Source: CAVZLD01 sp964522605
GTDB taxonomy: Bacteria > Planctomycetota > Planctomycetia > Pirellulales > Pirellulaceae
Direction of reading: 5' to 3'
DNA: 7,499 nt
Assembly: GCA_964522605.1 (NCBI GenBank)
Contig: CAZFWV010000333.1
Span: 1-7,499 of the forward strand
Made by a program: the position numbers and the translations under genes. This document shows positions 1-5,860 of the stretch, piece by piece (the first letter of the stretch is position 1; every line of letters begins with the position of its first letter). Under the pieces are notes generated by a model. The model was not told the origin of the DNA and ran no database searches. It saw only the letters and a list, made by a program, of their open reading frames with translations.

Positions 1-35
1 TGGTCGCTCGATTTCTTGCCGAGAAAACAACACTT

Positions 36-84
36 TCACCGTTAGCAGTGCAGAGGACGCAAAAACGCGGAGGGGCGCAGAGAA
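36..84 (+). repeat. CGCAGAG-type intergenic repeat, copy 1
   Basis: This stretch begins with TCACCGTTAGCAGTGCA and continues with purine-rich CGCAGAG/CGCGGAG-like units. The same opening 17 bases and the same unit order recur at 5861-5907, and a related stretch in opposite orientation lies at 5659-5697. The shared opening shows that the copies have a defined left boundary and are not just similar low-complexity runs. It lies outside any credible gene. Similar 'cgcagag' runs are widespread in environmental bacterial genomes; their function is unknown to me. Confidence 0.65.
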
Positions 85-569
85 TGAAGATAAGGAACAA
101 TGTGGCTCAACGCGGAACTCATGACGCGACTGCATGGAGTGCTATAGAGTGTGGGGAGCGGGACTCCGCACAGCCTGCGTGCGGAATCGTCCGAATCGTC
201 ACAGTTTCCGAAACAACTCATCGGTACCAGCGCAGGAGTGCGAATGCAGGAGGGAAGTTCCGAAACAGCCCTTGTGCCCGGCTCAACCGATTGCGTCCGC
301 TTCTTTCCAGTGGTTTTCCCTGTCCAGATCTCCCCTGACCTCACCCTCAACAAACTCGAGCCAAACCCTTGCCTGGTCGACACGCAGTAACGATGATGGA
401 ATTGGCGGGTCCATCGCGGTAAATCCGCCTCCGTCCCAGCAGGGAAATTCGGCGGAAATCGTTCAAGAACCTGAGCGCAAAAAGGCCCAAAAACCTCGCA
501 AAAACCGCATTTTTTGGCCTGTATAGCTCAGTGATGAGGGGCACGCGAATCGGCCGGGCATTTTTTACC
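85..569. other. Gene-free stretch with a few small dyads
   Basis: I see no credible gene here. The open frames encode low-complexity, Arg/Ser/Pro-rich peptides without a good ribosome binding site or any recognisable domain. Small structures present are a 7-bp inverted repeat TCCGCAC/GTGCGGA (165-171 and 179-185), a 9-bp direct repeat AATCGTCCG-AATCGTCAC near 185-201, and two similar GTTTCCGAAAC / GTTCCGAAAC words near 204-214 and 257-266. None can be tied to a function from sequence alone. Confidence 0.5.
479..520 (-). terminator. Possible hairpin with T-tract (minus strand)
   Basis: AGGCC-C-AAAAA (483-493) can pair with TTTTTT-GGCCT (510-520), leaving a loop of 16 bases. Read on the minus strand the stem is followed directly by five T (479-483), which resembles a rho-independent terminator. 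There is no minus-strand gene nearby that would need it, so it may be the remnant of a lost gene, a leader structure on the plus strand, or chance in an A/T-rich patch. Confidence 0.3.
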
Positions 570-627
570 AGAATCCGAGAAAAATCGCGGCGTACGATGT
601 TGACAGTTCGGATTCTTTCAGTAATGT
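570..627 (+). promoter_or_regulatory. Candidate promoter within a 9-bp dyad
   Basis: AGAATCCGA (570-578) and TCGGATTCT (608-616) form a perfect 9-bp inverted repeat. A perfect -35-like TTGACA (600-605) lies just before the right arm, with a weak -10-like TAATGT (622-627) 16 bases further on. If this is the promoter of the PEP-CTERM gene, the leader would be about 240 nt. The dyad could be an operator or a hairpin. The -10 match is poor, so the call is tentative. Confidence 0.3.
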
Positions 628-863
628 AGATCGTGTCGGAGGAAGGAATCTACGAAAGGATTGCCGAGCCTCCAGGCCTGGGGTCCTGGGAAGGACATTC
701 GGGTCAGAGAACGAAAAATGGAAAGGGCAGCTAACGAAGGCACACACGTTCTCGGCTCCAAAGTAAAGGGTGCGGATGGTTGCGCCATGGATCCGGGAAT
801 TTGGGTGCCTTTTTTCATGGGGTTTCGCTGTAGCTATCAACGCTTTTACTTTTCAACTTTGAT

Positions 864-868
864 GGAGG
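864..868 (+). promoter_or_regulatory. Shine-Dalgarno site for the PEP-CTERM gene
   Basis: GGAGG sits 8 bases before the ATG at 877. It fixes the start of the PEP-CTERM gene; the protein from this start opens with a complete signal peptide. Confidence 0.75.
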
Positions 869-876
869 GAGACTAG

Positions 877-1467
877 ATGAGAATCGCCCGTATTTCTGTT
901 GCAGCAGTGTGCATGCTGTGCCTTGCGACAACCCTGTTCGCACAGGCGCCAATTCCGAACAAGGTGTTTGACGAAGCCAACATGGGTCATGTTGGTATCT
1001 ATTACGACTCCGACACCGGTGAGCTAAGGGCCAATACGTACAACAGTGAGAATCGGCCTTTGGACTCAATCGTGTTGGAGATCAATCCCTCAACGACTGA
1101 ATGGCGGTTCGACGTCGGCGAGGATCCCAACGGAGACAATTTCTACGACGGTTGTGGTTTCGACAAGGGCTTCTTCAACGTTTGCCGCCCGGACAAAGTC
1201 GCGATCATCGACGTGAATGGCGTTGGAGCATGGCCGAATGCGGTATCGCTCGGTAATGTTGTTCCCGACGGCACGACGCTCGACGATCTGCAATCGGTCC
1301 TGCTGCTCTCCGGTTCACACAAGGGTGGCGGCGGCCTCGAGCGGTATCAGTCCGAGAGCAATACCGGCCTGGTTGGCCCGACGATTGCCCCCGTTCCCGA
1401 ACCCTCCACGCTGGTTCTGTTCGGCCTGGGTCTCCTGGGTTTGATCGGCCTGCGTCGTCGCTCCTAA
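877..1467 (+). CDS. PEP-CTERM sorting domain protein
   Basis: A 196-residue exported protein. Residues 1-24 form a Sec-type signal peptide (basic start, hydrophobic VCMLCLATTLF, AQA cleavage site). The C-terminus is a textbook PEP-CTERM anchor: V173-P-E-P176-S-T, a Gly/Leu-rich membrane segment (about 179-192) and a terminal RRRS. PEP-CTERM proteins are recognised by an exosortase, which cleaves near the PEP motif and delivers the protein to the outer surface or extracellular matrix; no exosortase gene lies in this window. The mature domain (25-170) is not one I recognise. It holds a D-x-N-x-D-x3-D series (D83, N85, D87, D91) resembling a calcium-binding loop, and exactly two cysteines in the mature part (C93, C103) that could pair. 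The stretch at about 147-158 is Gly/Ser-rich and may be a linker. It appears monocistronic: strong SD, terminator 50 bases after the stop. The exported, sorted nature is well supported; the specific role is unknown. Confidence 0.93.
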   Translation: MRIARISVAAVCMLCLATTLFAQAPIPNKVFDEANMGHVGIYYDSDTGELRANTYNSENRPLDSIVLEINPSTTEWRFDVGEDPNGDNFYDGCGFDKGFFNVCRPDKVAIIDVNGVGAWPNAVSLGNVVPDGTTLDDLQSVLLLSGSHKGGGGLERYQSESNTGLVGPTIAPVPEPSTLVLFGLGLLGLIGLRRRS

Positions 1468-1516
1468 TTGCGACCGAAGTAAAACTAAGCGTTTTGAAAA
1501 GCTGAGCGATCCTCTA

Positions 1517-1551
1517 ACGGGGTGCCGGGATTCGGTACCCCGTTTTTGTTT
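1517..1551 (+). terminator. Rho-independent terminator
   Basis: ACGGGGTGCCG (1517-1527) pairs with CGGTACCCCGT (1533-1543) through an 11-bp stem with one G-U pair and a 5-base loop, followed by TTTTTGTTT. It lies 50 bases after the stop of the PEP-CTERM gene and should end that transcript. Confidence 0.9.
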
Positions 1552-1640
1552 ATCTTGCGTCTCATCCAACCGCAAGACCGACGGCTGCCGAGGACCCGTC
1601 CTGGATGTGAGCTGCAAGTCGAGCGCGACCAAAGATTAAG

Positions 1641-1733
1641 AAGAGGAACCGCGGATTGAACGGATAAGACGGACATCCACGGATCTGTCCGTGCCGATCC
1701 GTCCCCTCCGTCGAATCCGTGGTTCCTTCTCCT
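1641..1733 (+). repeat. 93-bp nested palindrome, copy 1
   Basis: The ends, AGGAACCGCGGATT and AATCCGTGGTTCCT, are imperfect inverted repeats. The interior repeats CGGAT/ATCCG-like words on both arms, so the whole unit can fold into one long imperfect hairpin. A second copy of exactly the same length lies in opposite orientation at 4127-4219; I count 84 of 93 matching positions and no gaps. It sits in the convergent space between the PEP-CTERM terminator and the 3' end of the CBS gene, where its RNA hairpin could also help to end transcription. It encodes nothing, and is best described as a REP/MITE-like intergenic element. Related GGAACCGCGGAT-type repeats are common in environmental bacteria. 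Confidence 0.85.
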
Positions 1734-1765
1734 ACTTAGGTCCAACCTGAACGCGACTTCTTTGG

Positions 1766-2275
1766 TCAGCTCACCACGTTTGCCTTGTGGTCGGCGAAGA
1801 GCCGGACGAAATCGGTTGCGGAGATGATGCCGTAGAGTCGCCGCTGGTCGTCCATCACCAGCACGCGATGCACCTTGTTTTGCAGCAGCGTTTCTGCCAC
1901 TTCAGCGAGCGGAGTGTCGCGTTCCACCGAGACGATTTCGGGTGACATCACTTCTTCGACGCGAATCTCGTCATACTCTTCGATCGCGAACGAGCTGACG
2001 CGCACACTTTCCCAACGCTGCGTTTCCATGTTGAAATGCTGGCCGGCGTCTTCTTCCGCGTCGGTGAACAGTTCGACTTGTTCCTGTTCGAAATTCAGGA
2101 TGTCCGTTACGGAAATCACGCCAACACAGTGACTCTTCAAATCCACAACCGGCAAACCCGTCACGTGGTTTTCAGTCATCAGATCCAGCGCAGTGCGCAA
2201 CGTGTCAACAGGACGGGCCACGATCAGATCGCGCTGCATGATATCCGCCGCGCAGGTCGGTTTCGACGACTTCAT
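1766..2275 (-). CDS. Tandem CBS domain protein
   Basis: A 169-residue soluble protein made of a CBS pair. CBS1 covers about residues 10-62 (DIM..DLI.., then TGLPVVD and GVISVTDIL) and CBS2 about 106-162 (VEEVMS..IVSV, then HRVLVMD and GIISATDFVRLF). The linker (about 63-105) is acidic and longer than usual. CBS pairs bind adenosyl ligands such as AMP, ATP or SAM and regulate partner proteins; as a stand-alone module its partner cannot be read here. The frame stays open upstream to 2401, but the ATG at 2275 is preferred: it has GGAGG 8 bases upstream, while the extra residues from earlier starts do not resemble a CBS protein and the first of them come from the adjoining repeat element. It is convergent with the PEP-CTERM gene and lies downstream of the oxidoreductase on the same strand, with 242 bp and a repeat element between them, so a separate promoter is likely. 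Confidence 0.9.
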   Translation of the reverse strand: MKSSKPTCAADIMQRDLIVARPVDTLRTALDLMTENHVTGLPVVDLKSHCVGVISVTDILNFEQEQVELFTDAEEDAGQHFNMETQRWESVRVSSFAIEEYDEIRVEEVMSPEIVSVERDTPLAEVAETLLQNKVHRVLVMDDQRRLYGIISATDFVRLFADHKANVVS

Positions 2276-2283
2276 CGCTCGTG

Positions 2284-2288
2284 CCTCC
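2284..2288 (-). promoter_or_regulatory. Shine-Dalgarno site deciding the CBS gene start
   Basis: GGAGG on the minus strand, 8 bases before the ATG at 2275. The in-frame ATG at 2290 has only a GGGAG about 16 bases away. This favours the shorter 169-residue product over the longer open frame that reaches 2401. Confidence 0.7.
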
Positions 2289-2381
2289 ATGGCTGGTACT
2301 TCGGAAATCTCCCATGAGCCTATCGCGCCCCATCGCGAAAGGCAATCTGCGAGGACGACCCAACCGCGAAACAGTGCCCCA

Positions 2382-2519
2382 AAGGAACGGCTCAGATACA
2401 ACGTCCTCGTTTAACCGCGTGGGCATCGCCCCGCGGGTACGGGCGAATCTCTCGCGGCCCGCTGGGCACGCGGTTAAACGAGAGTCCCGAGATGCTGGAG
2501 TTATTTCTGAGTCATCCCT
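2382..2519 (+). mobile_element. TIR-bounded MITE-like element, copy A (one 90-bp unit)
   Basis: The element runs from AAGGAACGGCTCAGA to GTTATTTCTGAGTCATCCCT. The two ends are imperfect terminal inverted repeats: the last 20 bases at each end match at 16 of 20 positions when one is reversed, with CTCAGA as a perfect core. Inside is one 90-bp unit (2405-2494) with its own inverted repeat, CTCGTTTAACCGCGTG against CACGCGGTTAAACGAG. The same element recurs in the same orientation at 5383-5610. It has no transposase, so it would be a non-autonomous element moved in trans, or a REP-like structure. I see no clear target-site duplication. Its right end overlaps the oxidoreductase stop codon. Confidence 0.75.
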
Positions 2520-3867
2520 AAACACCCGGTTGCGGATGCACCCAGGGCTCTCGATAGGGGCGTTGCAGCAACTGATTCGCCTGCTCATCACCGGCCACCT
2601 GCTGCGAATCAGGATCCCACGTCAGCGAGCGGCCCAATTGCATGGACAGATTCGCCAGAATGCATGCGGTCGTGGAGATCAACCCTTGCTCCAAGTCGGC
2701 CACCGGTTTTCCACGGGAGCCGATGGCCGACAGGAAGTCCAACATATGCCGGCGGATCGCGGGAGCGACGTGTTTTTCCAGATCTTTTTCCGTTTTGTCC
2801 TCGGGATACTCCTCCAATTCATAGACCACGTCGCGATGAATCGGCTCGCCCTGTCCCAAGGGGATAAAGTCATAGCTCTGAACGCTCGCCTTCAGCGTTC
2901 CCTGATCGCCGTAGAAGGTCGCTCCCCAAGCGTACTTGGGATCGACCGCTTGCCCCCAGGTTCGATGCTGCCAGACAACATTCAAGTCGCCAAAATCGAA
3001 CGTGGCCGTCTGCGTGTCGCTGATGTTGGCCTTACTGGCCTTATCTACGAGGATCCCGCCGACGGAGGAAACGCTGCGTGGCCAGCCTAAGTCAAGCATC
3101 CACCGAACCATGTCCAACATGTGAATGCACATATCACCCACGATTCCATTACTGTATTCCATGAACGACCGCCAGCCGCGTGGATGAACGAGCGTATTGT
3201 ACGGTCGCATTGGGGCGGGACCGGTCCACATTTCGTAGTCCAGATAGTCCGGAGGCGCAGTATCCGGCGGATTTCCGCGCGCCCGCATGTGGTAGTAGCA
3301 ATAGATTTCGACCAGGCCGATCTTTCCGAGCTTGCCAGGGCGCAGGATCTCGTCCCGGGCCTGCATCAAATGCGGAGTACTGCGACGCTGCATGCCGACC
3401 TGAACGACTCGATTGTGCTTTTGCGCCGCTGCATACATCGCCTGGGCTTCGATAACATCGACACTGATCGGCTTCTGCACATAGACATCAACACCGGCTT
3501 CGACGGCCGCCATGAACGGCAAGCAGTGCCAATGATCGGGCGTCGCGATCAGGACAATGTCCAGGTCCTTCTGCTGCAACATCGCTCGATAATCGCCGTA
3601 AGTCCGCGGGAGCTTTCCGGAAGCCTGCCGCTCGGCCACCATTTGCGCGGCTTCCGCCAGCATGCGCCGATCGACGTCGCACAGAGAAACCACCTCCACC
3701 GGCGCCACTTGCAGCAGCCGAAACAGATCACACTTCCCATACCAGCCACAACCGATCAGTCCCACTCGTTTCGGTCGCTCTGCGGCTGCTTGTTCCGCAG
3801 CAGTAAGTTGTGTTGCGGTGAGCGCTAGTCCCGCAGCGCCCGTCTGCAGAAAGGATCGACGATCCAT
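2518..3867 (-). CDS. Tat-exported Gfo/Idh/MocA family oxidoreductase
   Basis: A 449-residue NAD(P)-dependent oxidoreductase. It begins with a twin-arginine signal (D2-R-R-S-F-L, then hydrophobic AAGLALTATQL), so it should be exported folded with its cofactor. The Rossmann domain follows from about 34: G39-x-G41-x2-G44 for dinucleotide binding, the SLCDVD turn (D64), TPDHWH (109-114), and VQKP (130-133) in place of the more usual EKP, with K132 the expected catalytic lysine. The C-terminal substrate domain includes GDMCIHMLD (244-252), with the usual catalytic histidine candidate H249. Family members oxidise or reduce sugars and cyclitols, including 3-keto sugar chemistry; the substrate cannot be assigned here. 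The length is typical for exported planctomycete members. GGGAGA (3873-3878) is a good SD for the ATG at 3867. The gene is divergent from an exported isomerase-like gene, which suggests a shared substrate. Its TAG stop is formed with bases of the adjoining repeat element. Confidence 0.92.
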   Translation of the reverse strand: MDRRSFLQTGAAGLALTATQLTAAEQAAAERPKRVGLIGCGWYGKCDLFRLLQVAPVEVVSLCDVDRRMLAEAAQMVAERQASGKLPRTYGDYRAMLQQKDLDIVLIATPDHWHCLPFMAAVEAGVDVYVQKPISVDVIEAQAMYAAAQKHNRVVQVGMQRRSTPHLMQARDEILRPGKLGKIGLVEIYCYYHMRARGNPPDTAPPDYLDYEMWTGPAPMRPYNTLVHPRGWRSFMEYSNGIVGDMCIHMLDMVRWMLDLGWPRSVSSVGGILVDKASKANISDTQTATFDFGDLNVVWQHRTWGQAVDPKYAWGATFYGDQGTLKASVQSYDFIPLGQGEPIHRDVVYELEEYPEDKTEKDLEKHVAPAIRRHMLDFLSAIGSRGKPVADLEQGLISTTACILANLSMQLGRSLTWDPDSQQVAGDEQANQLLQRPYREPWVHPQPGV

Positions 3868-3872
3868 GACGG

Positions 3873-3878
3873 TCTCCC
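3873..3878 (-). promoter_or_regulatory. Shine-Dalgarno site for the oxidoreductase
   Basis: GGGAGA on the minus strand lies 5 bases before the ATG at 3867. It supports that start, which also gives a complete twin-arginine signal. Confidence 0.6.
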
Positions 3879-3992
3879 ATGAAAGGGCTTCGAATCATCC
3901 CGGGCAAGACGCCTGACAGTATACCGCCGATTGATGCGAGTTCAAAAATGCCACACGGGTGGGTGAATGCCTCGGAAGTCGATTGGAGTTGC

Positions 3993-4019
3993 CGCGGAGT
4001 CGCGCGGAGCTACGCGGAG
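3993..4019 (+). repeat. Short array of CGCGGAG with 10-bp period
   Basis: CGCGGAG occurs three times, at 3993-3999, 4003-4009 and 4013-4019, each 10 bp apart. The word resembles the CGCAGAG/CGCGGAG units at 36-84 and 5861-5907, so this may be a shorter or decayed member of that family. It lies in the divergent intergenic space between the oxidoreductase and the isomerase-like gene. Confidence 0.5.
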
Positions 4020-4126
4020 CGGATGGATTGCACTCTGCTGTGCGCAGGTTTCCCGACGTACTGCCGTGGACACGTTCGATGAATCATGTCCTGCGAGAGA
4101 AGATCGCGTTCAGAGTGGATTTAAAG

Positions 4127-4219
4127 AGGAGAAGGAACCACGGACTCGACGGAGGGGACGGATCGGCACGGACCGATCCGCGGACATCCGTCGTATCCGT
4201 CTCATCCGCGGTTCCTCTT
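4127..4219 (-). repeat. 93-bp nested palindrome, copy 2 (inverted)
   Basis: This is the reverse complement of the unit at 1641-1733, with identical length and 84 of 93 matching positions by eye. The central stem is more perfect here: GGATCGG pairs with CCGATCC around a 6-base loop. It sits between the start codons of two divergent genes, so unlike copy 1 it is not at gene 3' ends. Long open frames that cross it are by-products of the repeat and not genes. Confidence 0.85.
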
Positions 4220-4259
4220 TTCGATCGTTGGTTCCGCTCGACTCGCGCCCAGCCCTCTC

Positions 4260-4341
4260 GGGCGAATTGTCGCCCAAGGGTGAACTTCACACGAAAAGTC
4301 AGTAAGATTCGCTAAACGAAGGTGGTTGAACCGGGCCTTCG
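4260..4341 (+). promoter_or_regulatory. Two small hairpins in the isomerase leader
   Basis: GGGCGA-ATTG-TCGCCC (4260-4275) is a perfect 6-bp stem with a 4-base loop. CGAAGG (4317-4322) pairs with CCTTCG (4336-4341), with a further GGT/ACC inside. Both lie 55-140 bases before the start of the isomerase-like gene and could be in its leader or promoter. Neither is followed by a T-tract, so they are not terminators. I see no convincing -35/-10 pair nearby; a regulatory role is only a possibility. Confidence 0.3.
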
Positions 4342-4396
4342 TCTCGACGATGATCACAGTGCCATGTTCTCTTCCTGAAAGGAAAAGGATCATCCG

Positions 4397-5350
4397 ATGC
4401 ATCAAACCAGCATGAATCGCCGTGGGTTCCTGAAGCAGACTGCGGCAACAACAAGCGCAACCTGGCTGCTCACTCAAACCGTGTCGACGCGCGCGGCCGA
4501 AGGCTCCACGTCGCTCCATGTGGCCTGTAATGAGTATCCTTGGGGAACGTACTACAGCCGACAGGGACGCAATTTTCGCAGTGACCTGGACGCCTCACTC
4601 GGTGACGTCGCAGCCGCCGGTTTCGACGGTTTCGAACCACTGATCGACTCGTCAGCGTTCCTGGAGCAACTCGGTCCGCTGCTGCGAAAACATGGCCTGC
4701 AGATGCGATCCCTGTACGTCAACAGCACGTTACACGATCGTGAACAGATTCCTCAGAGCTCAAAGGAAGTCCTCGCCTTGGCTGCACTGGCACAAGAGCT
4801 CTGTGGCACGACGATCATTGTCACCAACCCGAGTCCGCTCCGGTGGGGCGGCCCGGAGGACAAAACGGACGATCAATTGAAGTGGCAAGCGGAAGCACTT
4901 GATCAGTTAGGCGAGAAGCTTCGTGCTCGCGGACAGTTGCTCGCCTATCACAACCATGACGCCGAGCTGCGTCAGGCCGCGCGCGAGTTCCATCACATGC
5001 TGGTTGGCACCGATCCAAAGAACGTGACACTCTGTCTTGATTCGCATTGGATTTTCCGCGGATCCGGCAATTCGACGGTGGCTTTGTTCGACGTACTCCA
5101 ACTCTACGGCCCACGCATCTCGGAACTCCATCTTCGCCAGTCACGGGAAGGAATCTGGTCAGAGACCTTTGGTGAGGGAGACATCGACTACGCTGCACTG
5201 GTCCGGCACCTGGAACAGATTCAAGTCCGGCCGCACATCGTTTTGGAGCAGGCCGTTGAAGCAGGTTCGCCGCAGACTCTTTCCGCAGTCGAAGCCCATC
5301 AGCGCGGACGCGAATTCGCCGCAAGGCAATTCGCACCCCTTGCCGGATGA
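4397..5350 (+). CDS. Tat-exported sugar phosphate isomerase/epimerase (xylose isomerase-like TIM barrel)
   Basis: A 317-residue protein of the xylose-isomerase-like TIM-barrel superfamily (the AP-endonuclease-2 fold, as in IolE and ketose 3-epimerases). A twin-arginine signal opens it (N7-R-R-G-F-L-K, hydrophobic to about 30, likely cut near TRAA at 31-34). Barrel landmarks follow: GFDGFEP (E80), YHNHD (184-188), CLDSHW (D215, H217), ELHLRQ (H245) and VLEQ (E284). In this fold E80, D215 or H217, H245 and E284 are the expected divalent-metal ligands; that assignment is by analogy. Family members isomerise, epimerise or dehydrate sugars, sugar phosphates and inosose; an exported member more likely handles free sugars than phosphates. 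AAGGA (4385-4389) lies 7 bases before the ATG at 4397; the ATG at 4412 (starting MNRRGF) is an alternative that keeps the signal. It diverges from the exported oxidoreductase, 529 bp apart. No terminator follows; a repeat element begins 33 bases after the stop. Confidence 0.9.
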   Translation: MHQTSMNRRGFLKQTAATTSATWLLTQTVSTRAAEGSTSLHVACNEYPWGTYYSRQGRNFRSDLDASLGDVAAAGFDGFEPLIDSSAFLEQLGPLLRKHGLQMRSLYVNSTLHDREQIPQSSKEVLALAALAQELCGTTIIVTNPSPLRWGGPEDKTDDQLKWQAEALDQLGEKLRARGQLLAYHNHDAELRQAAREFHHMLVGTDPKNVTLCLDSHWIFRGSGNSTVALFDVLQLYGPRISELHLRQSREGIWSETFGEGDIDYAALVRHLEQIQVRPHIVLEQAVEAGSPQTLSAVEAHQRGREFAARQFAPLAG

Positions 5351-5382
5351 GAGGTCATGCAGCTTGTGAGTTGACGACCATT

Positions 5383-5610
5383 AAGGAACGGCTCAGAAAC
5401 AACTTCCTCGTCTAACAGTGCGGGCATCGCCCCGCGCGTACGGGCGAAGCTCTCGCGGCCCGCTGGGCACGCGGTTAAACGAGAGGACCAAGATGCCTCG
5501 TTTAACCGCGCGGGCAGCGCCCCGCGCGTACGGGCGAAGCTCTCGCGGCCCGCTGGGCACGCGGTCAAACGAGAGGAGCGAGATGCCGAAGTTATTTCTG
5601 AGTCATCCCT
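5383..5610 (+). mobile_element. TIR-bounded MITE-like element, copy B (two 90-bp units)
   Basis: This has the same end sequences and orientation as the element at 2382-2519, but is exactly 90 bp longer because the internal unit is present twice. The terminal inverted repeats AGGAACGGCTCAGAAACAAC and AGGGATGACTCAGAAATAAC match at 16 of 20 positions. No target duplication is obvious. The element starts 33 bp after the stop of the isomerase-like gene. Open frames through it, on either strand, repeat the same Arg-rich peptide per unit and are repeat artefacts. Confidence 0.78.
5406..5585 (+). repeat. Tandem duplication of a 90-bp palindromic unit
   Basis: Unit 1 is 5406-5495 and unit 2 is 5496-5585. 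They match at 83 of 90 positions by eye, without gaps. Each starts with CCTCG and ends with AGATG, and carries CTCGTTTAACCGCG-like and CGCGGTTAAACGAG-like arms around a GC-rich centre. In unit 1 the left arm is damaged (CTCGTCTAACAGTG), so its hairpin is weaker. A single unit is present at 2405-2494. Confidence 0.85.
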
Positions 5611-5658
5611 GAGCGACTGGACTTCCCACCCTTGCCGACCGACGTCCCATCGTTCTCC

Positions 5659-5697
5659 TTCTGCGGCCCTCTGCGCCTTTGCGTACTCTGCGTTGAA
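5659..5697 (-). repeat. CGCAGAG-type repeat, inverted copy
   Basis: Read on the minus strand this is a run of CGCAGAG-like units (CAACGCAGAGTACGCAAAGG, then CGCAGAGGGCCGCAG). Its outer end, CTTCTGCGGCCCTCTGC (5659-5675), pairs with GCGGAGGGCCGCAGAGG (5891-5907) at 15 of 17 positions, so the two flank the 5745-5824 palindrome as inverted repeats. Confidence 0.6.
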
Positions 5698-5744
5698 ACA
5701 GGAAGAGGAAACGCAGTGCAGCAGGGCCGCAACCAAAGGGTATA

Positions 5745-5824
5745 GGGTGCCTGGCGGCAGAGCGAAGCGATGCCCCGGCTGCGGGAAAGCTGGGGCTTCA
5801 CTACGTTCAGCCGCCAGCCACCCC
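5745..5824. repeat. 80-bp REP-like near-palindrome
   Basis: Outer arms GGGTGCCTGGCGGC (5745-5758) and GCCGCCAGCCACCC (5810-5823) pair at 13 of 14 positions. Inner arms GCCCCGGCT (5772-5780) and AGCTGGGGC (5788-5796) pair at 8 of 9 around a 7-base loop. The segments between are also partly complementary, so the whole unit can form a long cruciform or hairpin. No coding potential is seen. It resembles REP/MITE-type elements that planctomycete genomes carry in many copies, but only one copy is in this window. Confidence 0.7.
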
Positions 5825-5860
5825 TTCCCTTGGCGGAATTCGCGCCGCCCGACAAGAAAC

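Noticed and set aside
134..526. 130-residue open frame in the left intergenic region
   Set aside because: The product is Arg/Ser/Pro-rich and low in complexity, without an SD or recognisable motif. The frame overlaps other equally unlikely frames on both strands.
517..560. tRNA-like words (TATAGCTCAGT...)
   Set aside because: The D-arm-like word is present, but I could not find a matching acceptor stem, anticodon arm or a GGTTCGA-type T arm at the right distances.
821..834. GG-N10-GC pattern resembling a sigma-54 promoter before the PEP-CTERM gene
   Set aside because: Only the GG and GC dinucleotides match; the surrounding TGGCAC and TTGC consensus positions do not, so a chance hit is likely.
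661..876. 71-residue open frame ending with a stop directly before the PEP-CTERM ATG
   Set aside because: It needs a TTG start with no well-spaced SD, its peptide shows no recognisable domain, and it occupies a region that reads better as a leader.
3121..3828. 235-residue plus-strand frame inside the oxidoreductase
   Set aside because: It is antisense to a well-supported Gfo/Idh/MocA gene with intact motifs; its His/Arg-rich product is typical of a shadow frame in GC-rich DNA.
3959..4315. Overlapping frames of 112-118 residues in the divergent intergenic space
   Set aside because: They cross the CGCGGAG array and the 93-bp palindrome, have Arg-rich products, and lack a supported start.
5383..5610. 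Short CRISPR array
   Set aside because: The 90-bp units are directly abutting, palindromic and lack unique spacers. No cas gene is present.
5299..5736. 145-residue minus-strand frame with repeated SRLTACPAGRESFARTRGA peptide
   Set aside because: The repeated peptide is the translation of the 90-bp DNA repeat. The frame also covers the non-coding flank and the end of the isomerase gene antisense.
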